A DNA stretch of 64,000 nt from positions 113,044 through 177,043 of the forward strand of contig DHQL01000016.1 of assembly GCA_002408085.1 (NCBI GenBank), read 5' to 3'. The stretch is from Spirochaeta sp. UBA5339 (GTDB lineage Bacteria; Spirochaetota; Spirochaetia; DSM-2461). Both the position numbers and the translations under genes were made by a program. The notes beneath the pieces are model-generated. The model did no database searches. It saw only the letters and a program-made list of their open reading frames with translations, and was not told where the DNA came from. Of the stretch, positions 8,976 to 17,994 are shown one piece after another. How positions within the stretch are numbered: position 1 is the first letter of the stretch; each line of letters opens with the position of its first letter.

Positions 8976-11900
8976 TCAGTAGGAATAACGCCACTCCAAT
9001 CCGATTGCATTGTTTTTCATCATATCGGTATTGTAGGTGTCGAAGGCATTCCTTTTATTATAATTCCAGTAGACCAGAAAAAAGGGAGTTCTCATCTCAA
9101 CCGTAAGGTCCGGAACGATCTTGATTCCGTTCAGGTACGATCCTATACCATACAGTTGATCATAATCAACAACCCAGCCCAATGAAAAATAGAGAGATTC
9201 ACCGGCATATTTCCCAAGGTACAAACTGGTGTTATCCAGATACTTGGCCATACTGAAAACGGTTCCCGCATCGGCTACAGTGCTCTCTCTGTTCAGCTGA
9301 TCCAGCAATGCATTCTCAAGTATTTCCGTTCTTATGGTTACACTGTCAAGGTTTAATGTCTCCTTGATAGACTGCTCTATGGGACGGACAAATCCATATT
9401 GACTGACCATACCCCCTGTTGCTACAAGGAGGCTGGAAACATCCACCTGACCGGTAGTACTGTCAACAGGAATCAGGCTCTGACCGAAGAGGGCCGTTAT
9501 CTCCTCTTCCGGCATACTTGGAGTGGACCTCAGATTCGCCTTGAACTCATCCATAACGGGATTTCTGTACTCCAGTGTAATAAGCACATCATTCCCGTTG
9601 GCGTCGCTGGTCTCAATTTCTGCCTCTACATTCATAAAGGGGTTGAAGGTATCCTGATCCTCATTAAAAGTCAGAGACCCCTCATTGATCTCAAAGGTCT
9701 GATCAAAGTAGTAGATAACCCCATCCCTGATGGAGACTCCTCCGGTCATGGAGAAGGTCTTGTTCATGGTATCCACCGAGATATTCAGCCTCTCACCGGG
9801 TTCCGCCATGGCTCTGACGAGTTCAACCTGGGGGTTGGGAAGAACAAACAGTACATTCTTTCCGGTAACAATATCCAGATCCAGCCTGAAGGCCCAGCCA
9901 ATTGGTGCAGGCTCTCCATAAGACTTGATAACTGTACTCTCTCCGATAGAACCCACAAGCTCCTCAACAACAACCCGTCCCACAAAGTTCCCCTGCTTCG
10001 TATCACCAAAGAACCGGAAATTTCCCGTTATGGCCCCGGTTCCCTGAATATTGTAGGCGTTGTACACAACCGGTGTACCAGGATTCCCTTCCAGAGCGAT
10101 GTCCAGGCTGAAGTCTCTTATACCCCATCCCTGCATATTCATATACCCCTGGGCCCGGACCCCGCCCCGGCCGATGGGGATAAAGAACTCATTGGTCTGA
10201 ACCAGATCATCCGTAACGGTGGCCTCGATATAGGTCTCCTTAATCTCCGAGTCTGTATAGGGTGTCAGAACATACAGATCTCTTGAACTCAGCTTCCCGT
10301 TAAATACAGGCTCACCAGGAGTTCCGCCTATATGGGCGGAACCCTCCATCCGGCTCCCCTTATTGAAGACAACAAAGCGGTTCCCCAGGGCATTATCCCG
10401 GGGCATCACATAGTTAATCATATGCAGGTCCACAATCATCTCTTCAAGATTCAGATCAAGACTGTCCGGACTGACTGTACCGTCGACCTTCATGGCAATG
10501 GGAAAGTCTTCCTTCAGTCTGGCGGTCAGCTTCCCTGAATCGCTGTTGAAGCGCAGAAACTGATCCGTATCCTCCAGAAGAACACTTTCAAAGTCTGCCC
10601 CCCGTCTGCTAAAATCTATGGTCTTAGAGGCAAAGGTGGTTATATCATTCCACTTAATGGGATGAATCCTGAAACGGCCGTTGAAATCTCCCAAAGCAGG
10701 CATCTCAAAGTTGCCGAAATCAATAACCACTCCCGTATCCGCCCTCAGGGATATTCCGGTCTCCAGCCTCATACGTGGATCATCATCATCGACTCTGACA
10801 ACCCCGTTATCCAGGGCCGAGGTGAATACCAATGAACCGTCTTTAAAATCAAAAACACCCAGTCCCCGTTTAAGATACAAATTATTGTTTCGAATATTCA
10901 GATCATAGATTTCAAGCTTCTCCGGGCTCATCCTGATACTGCTCTGCAGAGCAAAGGGCATTCCGTTCAGAACCATTTCAGAGGCATCAATTGATCCGGA
11001 CAGCATAGGAGAAGTCAAAGCCCCCTGGATGGAAAAAGATGAATCAACCCGTCCCTCCATGCCGAGGCTTGCATACCTTGCGGTACGGGCCTGTTCCAGT
11101 TGAAGGGTAAGAGAGAGATTCCCGTCACTGAAGGCACCATAGAGATCGTAGGCCTCTGGTTCACCGGCGGCGCCGTCCTCCTTGAGAGAGAGGGAGCCGT
11201 TATAGATATTCAGATCCGTATCATAGAAAAAGCCTCCCTCCCCTGCAAGACTGGAAAAGGCATCGCTGTAGTTTACTGAAAACAGATTAACAGCACCCGG
11301 GGCGACAAAGGCGGTAACCTTCAGCTCCGGATCTGTCAGAAGTTCCGAATTGGTCCACCTGAACACAGAGTCTCTGAGAAAGATCTCCCAGTTTTCCTTT
11401 TCATAGCGTCCTCTCAGGGTAAGACTGCCCGTGAAATCCTGTCCGCTCCAGGTAAGAGGAAAGTCCTGAACCTCCAGGGAGGCCAGGAGGGAACTGCTCC
11501 CCTGACGGGCCATCTGCAGCTTAAGACCGTGACTGCCCAGCATAGAGAGCTGACCGTTCAGGTATGCCGCATTGAGATCAAATTTATTGTTATTCAGATC
11601 CCAGCTGCTGTTCACAATAACCTGATCGGTACTCAGATCGGCCTGACCGGTTCCCACAAGATAGTTTCCATCCCAGATCAGCTCTGAGTTATAAAGATCC
11701 AGTACACCTCCGCCGTAAAACCCGGTAAAACTGAGTCTTCTGGAACCATCTGGAACAAAGGTCTGAAAACGGCTGACCTGAACCATAAGTCCGTCGGAGG
11801 AGATGCCGAAACTCCCTTCAGACTGGAGCATCAGCTCCGGAAGGATGGAGTCAATAGACTTTCCCGTACCATCGGGAAGGTAGGGATAGATGCTTGATAC

Positions 11901-13382
11901 AGCCATATCGGCCACACGGAATGATGTTTTCAGGGCAAACCCCTGAGCCAGAGAGAAGCTTCCGTCCAGGATTATAATATTTCTGTGGGAGCTCAGGGAT
12001 TCAAGGCTGCTCTGAACCGAAAACACATAGTTGCTCTCATTCTGATAGAGGAGCATCTTCAGATTCCCCGGACTGCTGCCGTCCGACAGCCTGAGATAGT
12101 CCGACCGGACCGAGAGATACTCGTCAATATTCCTGAAACTGAGGCGGCCGCTGAGCTTCTCCGAATCACCCAGAAGAACATTGGACAGATAGACATAGCC
12201 CTCGGGAAAGGCGTTCTGGTACACCCACTGCCCCTCCCAGTTCAAGCTGCCGTACTCCGAGTCAATGCGCATCTCATCAGAGACGACATGCAGATCATCC
12301 CCCTCCACATCAAGAGTGAGGGTCAGAGGAAAGGGAAGAGCATCGGGATTGTTCATCCCCAGGCTGCCCTTGTAGGAGTAGGCAAGAAATCCAGTCTCTC
12401 TCTGAATACTGAACTCTCCCTCCCCGCTGATGCTGGTCTCAAGCCATGGATTCAGATCCTCAAGGTCCGACCTGAAATAGACCAGATTTGAGGGGGAGAA
12501 ATCCTCTGCCAGCAAAGCAAGTCTGATCTGCTCGTCATTGATGGTCAGATTAAAGTCATAGGGTTTATTATCCTTGATCTTGGTAATCCTGAACTCATCA
12601 TCCCTGTAGTTGATATTGAGTCTCTGGTTCTCCAGAACAGCAAGGTTGGAGTCGATCTTCTGAAAGTCCGTATTCAGAGAGAAGGCCTTCAGATCATTCT
12701 GAACAGTCCCTCTGAGACTCGTTTCCAGTGCAGCAAAGGTGACCAGGGCTCCTTCAGCTTCACTGCTGTAGCTGATCTGCCCCTTCAGATTCATCCTGAT
12801 ATACTCACCCAGCTGCCTGATGGTAATACTGTTTCCCCGGCCCTCGGCAGTAATATCTTCATGGCGCACAGAAATATCCCAGTTCCTGATCCTGATAAAC
12901 CTGGTAAAGAGATCTCCAAGACTGGAAAAACCGCCCTCTTCGGTTGGAGCCGCATTCCCGGCACCCGAATCGGCTGCAATCTTTTCCAGAAAGGCGCTGT
13001 CCCTTCCGGTATCCATATCAATGGTTACCCCGGTGGCCGTCAGGGATCTGACCGCCGTATCCCCTCTGAAAAGAAGACCGATAACATTATGGTGGGCCTT
13101 AAGCTTCTTAATCACAAGGAGAGGCTCAGAACTACCCTCTGAGTAGACCTTGAGGTTCTCGATGGTGACGGTACTCAGGAAAGAAGGAGCTATCCTGCTG
13201 TACTCAAGGCGGACAGCCATCCCGTCCTCAACAGAGCCTATAATCCTCTCTTTAATGGCCTCGGCGGCCTCTTCCATCCTTTCAGAGAGAGCACTGTATC
13301 CGGACCAGGCAGCTGCTGTCAGAAGCAGCAGCACAAGGATCTGCAAGGAGTGAAACAGAAGGGAGTGGGTTTTCTTTACCAC
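8976..13382 (-). CDS. tamB: TamB-like translocation and assembly module protein (DUF490)
   Basis: 1468 residues. One N-terminal membrane anchor (about residues 10-30) is followed by a long beta-rich periplasmic region made of repeating strands, the AsmA/TamB-type groove thought to carry lipids or assist barrel assembly. The C-terminal 400 residues match the DUF490 domain, including a segment with EEEITALFGQSLIP and a final aromatic-rich strand. The start is GTG at 13382, overlapping the end of the tonB-like gene by 7 bases with GGAGG just upstream, so translation is coupled. Adjacent bamA fits the usual tamB-bamA pairing. Confidence 0.93.
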   Translation of the reverse strand: MVKKTHSLLFHSLQILVLLLLTAAAWSGYSALSERMEEAAEAIKERIIGSVEDGMAVRLEYSRIAPSFLSTVTIENLKVYSEGSSEPLLVIKKLKAHHNVIGLLFRGDTAVRSLTATGVTIDMDTGRDSAFLEKIAADSGAGNAAPTEEGGFSSLGDLFTRFIRIRNWDISVRHEDITAEGRGNSITIRQLGEYIRMNLKGQISYSSEAEGALVTFAALETSLRGTVQNDLKAFSLNTDFQKIDSNLAVLENQRLNINYRDDEFRITKIKDNKPYDFNLTINDEQIRLALLAEDFSPSNLVYFRSDLEDLNPWLETSISGEGEFSIQRETGFLAYSYKGSLGMNNPDALPFPLTLTLDVEGDDLHVVSDEMRIDSEYGSLNWEGQWVYQNAFPEGYVYLSNVLLGDSEKLSGRLSFRNIDEYLSVRSDYLRLSDGSSPGNLKMLLYQNESNYVFSVQSSLESLSSHRNIIILDGSFSLAQGFALKTSFRVADMAVSSIYPYLPDGTGKSIDSILPELMLQSEGSFGISSDGLMVQVSRFQTFVPDGSRRLSFTGFYGGGVLDLYNSELIWDGNYLVGTGQADLSTDQVIVNSSWDLNNNKFDLNAAYLNGQLSMLGSHGLKLQMARQGSSSLLASLEVQDFPLTWSGQDFTGSLTLRGRYEKENWEIFLRDSVFRWTNSELLTDPELKVTAFVAPGAVNLFSVNYSDAFSSLAGEGGFFYDTDLNIYNGSLSLKEDGAAGEPEAYDLYGAFSDGNLSLTLQLEQARTARYASLGMEGRVDSSFSIQGALTSPMLSGSIDASEMVLNGMPFALQSSIRMSPEKLEIYDLNIRNNNLYLKRGLGVFDFKDGSLVFTSALDNGVVRVDDDDPRMRLETGISLRADTGVVIDFGNFEMPALGDFNGRFRIHPIKWNDITTFASKTIDFSRRGADFESVLLEDTDQFLRFNSDSGKLTARLKEDFPIAMKVDGTVSPDSLDLNLEEMIVDLHMINYVMPRDNALGNRFVVFNKGSRMEGSAHIGGTPGEPVFNGKLSSRDLYVLTPYTDSEIKETYIEATVTDDLVQTNEFFIPIGRGGVRAQGYMNMQGWGIRDFSLDIALEGNPGTPVVYNAYNIQGTGAITGNFRFFGDTKQGNFVGRVVVEELVGSIGESTVIKSYGEPAPIGWAFRLDLDIVTGKNVLFVLPNPQVELVRAMAEPGERLNISVDTMNKTFSMTGGVSIRDGVIYYFDQTFEINEGSLTFNEDQDTFNPFMNVEAEIETSDANGNDVLITLEYRNPVMDEFKANLRSTPSMPEEEITALFGQSLIPVDSTTGQVDVSSLLVATGGMVSQYGFVRPIEQSIKETLNLDSVTIRTEILENALLDQLNRESTVADAGTVFSMAKYLDNTSLYLGKYAGESLYFSLGWVVDYDQLYGIGSYLNGIKIVPDLTVEMRTPFFLVYWNYNKRNAFDTYNTDMMKNNAIGLEWRYSY

Positions 13383-14233
13383 ACACCACCTCCACCGGCC
13401 TTGAGATTCAGCCTCAGGAGCCCTCTCTTATCCTCCTCTGAAGGATCAAAGGATTCAAAGAGAAAGGAGGTTACATAGCGCCGGATCTCGCTGTCCAGTG
13501 CGGGATACCCTGTTGGAGGAAGGACTCTGACGGAATAAACGGTGCCGTCGGAGTAGACCGAAAAGGAGACGGTAATCACTTCGGGAGGATTAGTGCCATA
13601 GGGAATATTAAAGTCCGGCTCTGGAATGTAGCTGACAAAGGCATTGCCCCCCTCCCAGCTCAGCTGAGGTTGATCCCCTCCCAGGGTTCCGTCACTTAAT
13701 CCAACTTCAGCAGCGCCGCCTGTTGACACCGGGACGGACACGGCAGGAGCGGATTCACTCTCGGAGACTGCTGTACTCTCTACTATCTCGGACACTTGGG
13801 AATTTTCTGCAGCCTTGGCTTCAGCAATCGGTGCCGCTACCGGATCGGCAATCACCAAAGGCTCGGATTTTACTGCCGGCAAGGGAGCTGCTGCAGGCTC
13901 GGCAGCCGCCGCAGGTTCTGAAACCGAAGGAGTCCTCTGAACCGGCGGGGAAATCAGCGTCCTATCTACCGGAACTGCCGCAGACTGAACAGGTTTATCC
14001 TGAGCTCTGCTTACAGGGGCCGGCTCGTTCCTGACCTCCGGCTCAGAGGGAGTTGAAGCATCCACACCGCCTCCAAGCACTGCAGCGGGAAGCAGCTGAA
14101 CCCTGATCACCGGAAAACTCTCGGGAACAGGCAGTTCATGTAGAAAAAAATTCATCAATAGAAGAAAAAACAGATGCAGCAGCAAAGAGAGAACTACCGC
14201 TCTTGTCATAAATATTGATGAATTCGAAACCAT
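13376..14233 (-). CDS. TonB-family energy-transducer-like protein
   Basis: 285 residues. A single membrane segment near residues 10-30 (VVLSLLLHLFFLLLMNFF) is followed by about 150 residues rich in Pro, Ala, Val, Ser and Glu, the periplasm-spanning type. The C-terminal 80 residues have the TonB fold pattern (VITVSFSVYSDGTVYSVRVLPPTGYPAL, split here only by description) ending in a short glycine-rich tail. TonB proteins couple inner-membrane energy to outer-membrane transport. No exbB/exbD is nearby; placement before tamB and bamA may mean it serves envelope assembly instead. The ATG at 14233 has AAAGGT upstream. Confidence 0.75.
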   Translation of the reverse strand: MVSNSSIFMTRAVVLSLLLHLFFLLLMNFFLHELPVPESFPVIRVQLLPAAVLGGGVDASTPSEPEVRNEPAPVSRAQDKPVQSAAVPVDRTLISPPVQRTPSVSEPAAAAEPAAAPLPAVKSEPLVIADPVAAPIAEAKAAENSQVSEIVESTAVSESESAPAVSVPVSTGGAAEVGLSDGTLGGDQPQLSWEGGNAFVSYIPEPDFNIPYGTNPPEVITVSFSVYSDGTVYSVRVLPPTGYPALDSEIRRYVTSFLFESFDPSEEDKRGLLRLNLKAGGGGVW

Positions 14234-14295
14234 TAAATACCTTTACCTTTTCTAATACACCGGGAAACGGCAATAGTTACACTGCCGGGGATTTC

Positions 14296-15777
14296 CTAAA
14301 ACTGAAAACCCAGCTCTACCCGCCCCTCAAGGGATGCGCTCTCAGGAAGATAATCCAGGTAGAGAGCAGTACTCAAGGGCCCCTTGAATTCGGCCTCTAC
14401 CCCGGCTCCGGCCATCATATCCGAATCGTCACTAAAGAAACAGCTGTAGCCGCGCAAAATATCCCTGTCGCCGCCCCTCAGAAGGAGGGCCAGAGAACTT
14501 CCCTCCCCGCCCTTTCTAATCCATCGAAGTTCAGAAAAAATGCGAAGGCTTCCCTTATCCCGATAATCGGCATAACAGCTGAATTCCGTAACCCTTCCGG
14601 CCCTGTAGGCCCAGGAAAAATCGGCACTGCCGTAGATATTCGTCATAAACTCAGGGACAAGGACCCCTGACATATTGCGGGGAAAATCCCCTCTGGCCCA
14701 TCCCGCAGCAAAGCAGGACTGAAGAGATCCTCCGTTGACAGAGAGAACTGCACCGGCATCGTAGTAGCCGTAGCGCTCAATACGGGGAGTCTCGTAGACC
14801 TCATAAACCAGATAATCCTGAACTTCGGCGCGGTCAACCTCCCTGCGGCTTCCCTGTAAAGAGAGACTCCAGCTGCCGTAATCCATATACTTCAGCTCGG
14901 CAAGAGGATAATACCCGGGACTCCGGTCCTGAGAGAGTTCCACCATGACACCGCCCTTAAGACTCCAGTCACCCCTTTCTGTGGGCCAGCCGGCGGAGAG
15001 AGTAAGTTCGGGAGTAAAGAGCCAGGCTTCAGAATCAGACTCATAAAGGGCACCGGAACCTGCCTCGGCCGTAAAGAGGGAGAAAGAGTACGATCCTCCC
15101 AGATATGCCGAAGCAAGCCATTGACCAGAACCGGTGTCCCCGGAGTCTCCGGAATCAAAGGTAAATAATCCGTGAAAGAGAGCTCCCAGCTCCAGAGAGG
15201 CATGATCTGTAATACGGGGAGAGAGAGACCAGGAAGACAGAGGCAGAAGAGACGCTCCGCCTTCACTGCGAAAGGCCAGATCAGCTTCCAGGCTCTGAAA
15301 CTCAGCAACATACCCCCCGGAGCCCCTCAGCCAGTGAGGCAGACCTTCCTTATGAGAGTAGTTGGCCTCCGCCCCGTAGTGAAAATTATCATAAAGTCCC
15401 GCAAGAACAGCACCGCTTCCATAGGGATACGATCCATACAGGGTAAGCCGGTTATGCCCCCTGTCTGGGGTACCGGGCAGAAACAGGGAGGGCGGTGTCC
15501 AGTCCATATAGATTTCATCCCTGCCGGGCACATCCGGCAGCTCAGCCTTACCTGAAGGCAGAGTCTTTCTTTCAAGGGGAAAGTAGAGGGTGCTAATATA
15601 GTCATCAGAACCGTATTGGATTAAAAGAGGCTCAAGGAAGAGGTCCGGCAGCAGGACATCATCACCGGCAGGTCTCCAGTAGAGGATATCCTTATCCAGT
15701 ATAATCGGCTCTTCATCGGAATACAGAAATGAGTTTACGGCAAGAGTTAGTAGTGTGAGTATAGTCAGCTTCCGCAT
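14296..15777 (-). CDS. Predicted outer-membrane beta-barrel protein, unknown function
   Basis: 493 residues with a signal peptide (MRKLTILTLLTLAVNSFLYS). The mature protein is rich in Gly, Ser, Tyr and alternating hydrophobic residues, with many short strands. It ends in GRVELGFQF, a terminal Phe as in BamA substrates. No family is recognised. It is the first gene of the operon that continues with the TonB-like gene, tamB, bamA, skp, mutS and comF, and is divergent from tmk across a 46-base gap. Confidence 0.7.
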   Translation of the reverse strand: MRKLTILTLLTLAVNSFLYSDEEPIILDKDILYWRPAGDDVLLPDLFLEPLLIQYGSDDYISTLYFPLERKTLPSGKAELPDVPGRDEIYMDWTPPSLFLPGTPDRGHNRLTLYGSYPYGSGAVLAGLYDNFHYGAEANYSHKEGLPHWLRGSGGYVAEFQSLEADLAFRSEGGASLLPLSSWSLSPRITDHASLELGALFHGLFTFDSGDSGDTGSGQWLASAYLGGSYSFSLFTAEAGSGALYESDSEAWLFTPELTLSAGWPTERGDWSLKGGVMVELSQDRSPGYYPLAELKYMDYGSWSLSLQGSRREVDRAEVQDYLVYEVYETPRIERYGYYDAGAVLSVNGGSLQSCFAAGWARGDFPRNMSGVLVPEFMTNIYGSADFSWAYRAGRVTEFSCYADYRDKGSLRIFSELRWIRKGGEGSSLALLLRGGDRDILRGYSCFFSDDSDMMAGAGVEAEFKGPLSTALYLDYLPESASLEGRVELGFQF

Positions 15778-15823
15778 TGTGTATTATTCTTATCGGAAAT
15801 AATTGAATGCGCAAGGACATGTA

Positions 15824-16426
15824 ATGGGATTATGGGATAAATTTGTCGTCCTCGAGGGATTGGACGGCTCCGGAACAACAACTCAGCTGAACAGACTGGA
15901 GGAGTACTGCAGAGAGAAGGAGATCCCCTGCTATAAAACATTCGAGCCCTCCGACGGCTTTATAGGACTCGCCTGCCGTGCGGTTCTGGAAAAGAGGGAG
16001 AAAGCCGACACCCTCAGCCTGGCACAGCTCTTTGCCGCAGACCGACGGGAACACCTTAAGAAAATCAAAGAGAAACTGGAAGCCGGCGAGTGGGTCTTCT
16101 GCGACCGCTACCTCTTCAGTTCCCTGGCCTATCAGTCCCTTGGAATGGACTTTGACGATGTTTACGACCTGAACAGAGACTTTCCCGCCCCTGGATTCTG
16201 CCTCTACGTGGAATGCTCCGTGGAGACATCAGCAGCACGACGCGGCGGAAGAGGAGGAAATGAGGACCTCTATGAAAAGGAAGCCCTTCAGAGAAAGGTC
16301 AGCGGTTTCTACGAACACGCCTTTGAGCTCTTCTACCCCGAGGACGTTAAGGGCCTCTACCGTATAAACGGCGAAGCCACAGCTGACGAGGTTTTTAAAG
16401 AAATCATCTCCACCCTCGGTATCTGA
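15824..16426 (+). CDS. tmk: Thymidylate kinase
   Basis: 200 residues, normal length. It phosphorylates dTMP to dTDP. The P-loop FVVLEGLDGSGTTTQLNRL is at residues about 6-24. The substrate motif CDRYLFSSLAYQ, an adaptation of the family DRY motif, lies near residue 90. The ATG at 15824 is chosen: AAGGA lies 7 bases upstream, while an in-frame TTG at 15803 has no such site. The gene stands alone on the plus strand, divergent from the outer-membrane operon. Confidence 0.95.
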   Translation: MGLWDKFVVLEGLDGSGTTTQLNRLEEYCREKEIPCYKTFEPSDGFIGLACRAVLEKREKADTLSLAQLFAADRREHLKKIKEKLEAGEWVFCDRYLFSSLAYQSLGMDFDDVYDLNRDFPAPGFCLYVECSVETSAARRGGRGGNEDLYEKEALQRKVSGFYEHAFELFYPEDVKGLYRINGEATADEVFKEIISTLGI

Positions 16427-16515
16427 GAGAATCCTTGAGAGTCATAAGCTCTTTTTTTCCATCTGAAGGGATAATCATATCAAGAGATGCCGCCGGACAG
16501 GCCGATAGTTAAGGT

Positions 16516-17133
16516 GTGAAAGGTTCTCTTAAATTTTTCATCATTTTTATCTGCCTCTCCGCAGCCCGGCCTGTAGAACTCCATGCCTACAAGATTCTCT
16601 ACGCTGAACAGTTCTACAGGCTCTATCATCAGCACCTCTACCAGTACCCCGAAGATACAATGGAGAATATCCACTACCTGGGGATGGCTCTGAGATCGGA
16701 CTTCGCCAACCCCCTGAATGCTCTGGCCACCATTACAAATGAGAAGGAGTGGGAGAAGTACCGCTACCTCTTCTATATGCATGTGAATCTGCGGCTGGTG
16801 GACTCCTACCTGCAGCTGGGACTGAAGTACGACAAGAGAAACGCCTACTTCTACAACTACCCCTGGAAGTTCTCCAATCTGGACAGCCTGGAGACCGCAG
16901 AGGAGTGCTACCGCTACGCCCTGAACTTCTGGGAGGATGCCAAGGAGTGGTCCGCCAAGGCGGCTGATCCGAAGTTCGCCTGGATGTTTATTGAAGATAT
17001 CCAGTACTGGGAGGACGAATCCTACCGCATCCAGACAGGCGACCTCAACTACTCACGAACCATCCAGCGGGAACTGGACCGGCTTCAGAAGGTGCGCGAG
17101 GCCTTTGAAGCAATGGATGAAAATACCTACTGA
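16516..17133 (+). CDS. Small exported protein of unknown function
   Basis: 205 residues starting at a GTG (16516). A hydrophobic N-terminus (FFIIFICLSAARP) looks like a signal peptide. The rest is helical and very rich in Tyr, Trp and Glu (for example YLQLGLKYDKRNAYFYNYPW), with a spacing reminiscent of a few TPR-like helices. No family is recognised. It follows tmk by 89 bases and precedes the vapBC pair. Confidence 0.65.
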   Translation: MKGSLKFFIIFICLSAARPVELHAYKILYAEQFYRLYHQHLYQYPEDTMENIHYLGMALRSDFANPLNALATITNEKEWEKYRYLFYMHVNLRLVDSYLQLGLKYDKRNAYFYNYPWKFSNLDSLETAEECYRYALNFWEDAKEWSAKAADPKFAWMFIEDIQYWEDESYRIQTGDLNYSRTIQRELDRLQKVREAFEAMDENTY

Positions 17134-17164
17134 TAACCCATATAAATAGCATTTCCCCTTTTCA

Positions 17165-17186
17165 TGATATATACTTTGATATATAC
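17165..17186 (+). promoter_or_regulatory. Probable operator of the vapBC pair
   Basis: The ten-base sequence TGATATATAC occurs twice, at 17165 and 17177, about one helical turn apart and 20 bases before the antitoxin ATG. A second half (CACATATCA) follows. VapB-type antitoxins usually repress their own operon through such repeats; that role here is inference. Confidence 0.5.
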
Positions 17187-17205
17187 CACATATCAGGAGA
17201 ATTTT

Positions 17206-17439
17206 ATGGATACTGCGAAGATATTTGAAAACGGACGAAGCCAGGCCGTCAGACTCCCCAAAGAGTACAGATTTGATGATAGCGATGTTTTTATAAAGAA
17301 AATTGATGATGTGGTCATGTTAATCCCGAAAGACAAGGTCTGGAAAACTTTCAGAAACTCATTCTCCAGATTCACCGATGACCTTGACCTGAAACGGGAA
17401 TCAAATGAACCGGCACAGGTCAGGGAAGAACCCGAATGA
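17206..17439 (+). CDS. vapB: Antitoxin, SpoVT/AbrB swapped-hairpin type (VapB-like)
   Basis: 77 residues. The N-terminal AKIFENGRSQAVRLPKEYRF is the classic AbrB-type DNA-binding hairpin of plasmid-stability antitoxins; the charged C-terminus should bind and block the toxin. The ATG at 17206 is chosen because AGGAG lies just upstream; an earlier start at 17164 would use the operator repeats as coding sequence. It overlaps the toxin gene by 4 bases (ATGA). Confidence 0.9.
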   Translation: MDTAKIFENGRSQAVRLPKEYRFDDSDVFIKKIDDVVMLIPKDKVWKTFRNSFSRFTDDLDLKRESNEPAQVREEPE

Positions 17440-17843
17440 GTTATCTTCTGGATACAAACATCTGTATCTATCTGATCAATAACAAATTCGATTATCTGAT
17501 CGACAGGATCGAATCTGCAGGAATTGAAAACACAGTCATTTCAACCATCACCATAGCAGAACTGGAGTTCGGCATAGCAAACAGCAAAAGCCTGTATAAA
17601 GAGGAAAACCGTATAGCCCTCTTTGAGTTTCTGCTTCCATTCAAATTCCTGACCTTCAACCAGAATGATGCCTATGAGTACGGAATTATAAGAAGCGACC
17701 TTCAGAGAAAAGGTCAGATAATCGGCAATATGGATATGCTGATAGCATCCCAGGCCATAGCAAACAACCTGACCCTTGTGACAAACAACATAAAAGAATT
17801 TGAAAGAATTTATGATCTGAAACTGGAAAACTGGATCAAATAG
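17436..17843 (+). CDS. vapC: PIN-domain ribonuclease toxin VapC
   Basis: 135 residues, full PIN domain. Acidic catalytic positions are visible: LLDTNICIY near the start, the Glu of IAELEFG near residue 44 and the Asp of MDMLIASQA near residue 100. VapC toxins cut specific tRNAs or rRNA. The start overlaps vapB in an ATGA, so the pair is one operon. It faces queA across a repeat-rich gap of about 150 bases. Confidence 0.92.
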   Translation: MSYLLDTNICIYLINNKFDYLIDRIESAGIENTVISTITIAELEFGIANSKSLYKEENRIALFEFLLPFKFLTFNQNDAYEYGIIRSDLQRKGQIIGNMDMLIASQAIANNLTLVTNNIKEFERIYDLKLENWIK

Positions 17844-17849
17844 AACACT

Positions 17850-17986
17850 GAGCCGGACCAGGGCTTGAGCGAGTCCCGCAGGCTAGACACATAGAACATA
17901 GACTGCCGAGCTGTGCCCGGGCATCAGTGAGTCCCGCAGGCACCTTGTGCCGAGGACTTGTTTGAACAGATGCCCGGGTTCAGCTC
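17850..17986. repeat. Degenerate tandem repeat with a long inverted arm, between convergent genes
   Basis: Two copies of a 34-base unit lie at 17850-17883 and 17908-17941; 27 of 34 positions agree and the last 13 (GAGTCCCGCAGGC) are identical. The first 18 bases of the second copy are repeated in inverted form at 17969-17986 with two mismatches, able to form a long hairpin. It sits between vapC (plus) and queA (minus), where a two-way terminator or a dispersed palindromic element would be expected. Confidence 0.75.
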
Positions 17987-17994
17987 TCGCTTAT

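Noticed and set aside
9399..10286. Long plus-strand open frame opposite tamB
   Set aside because: Shadow of the TamB frame; composition and position fit no independent gene.
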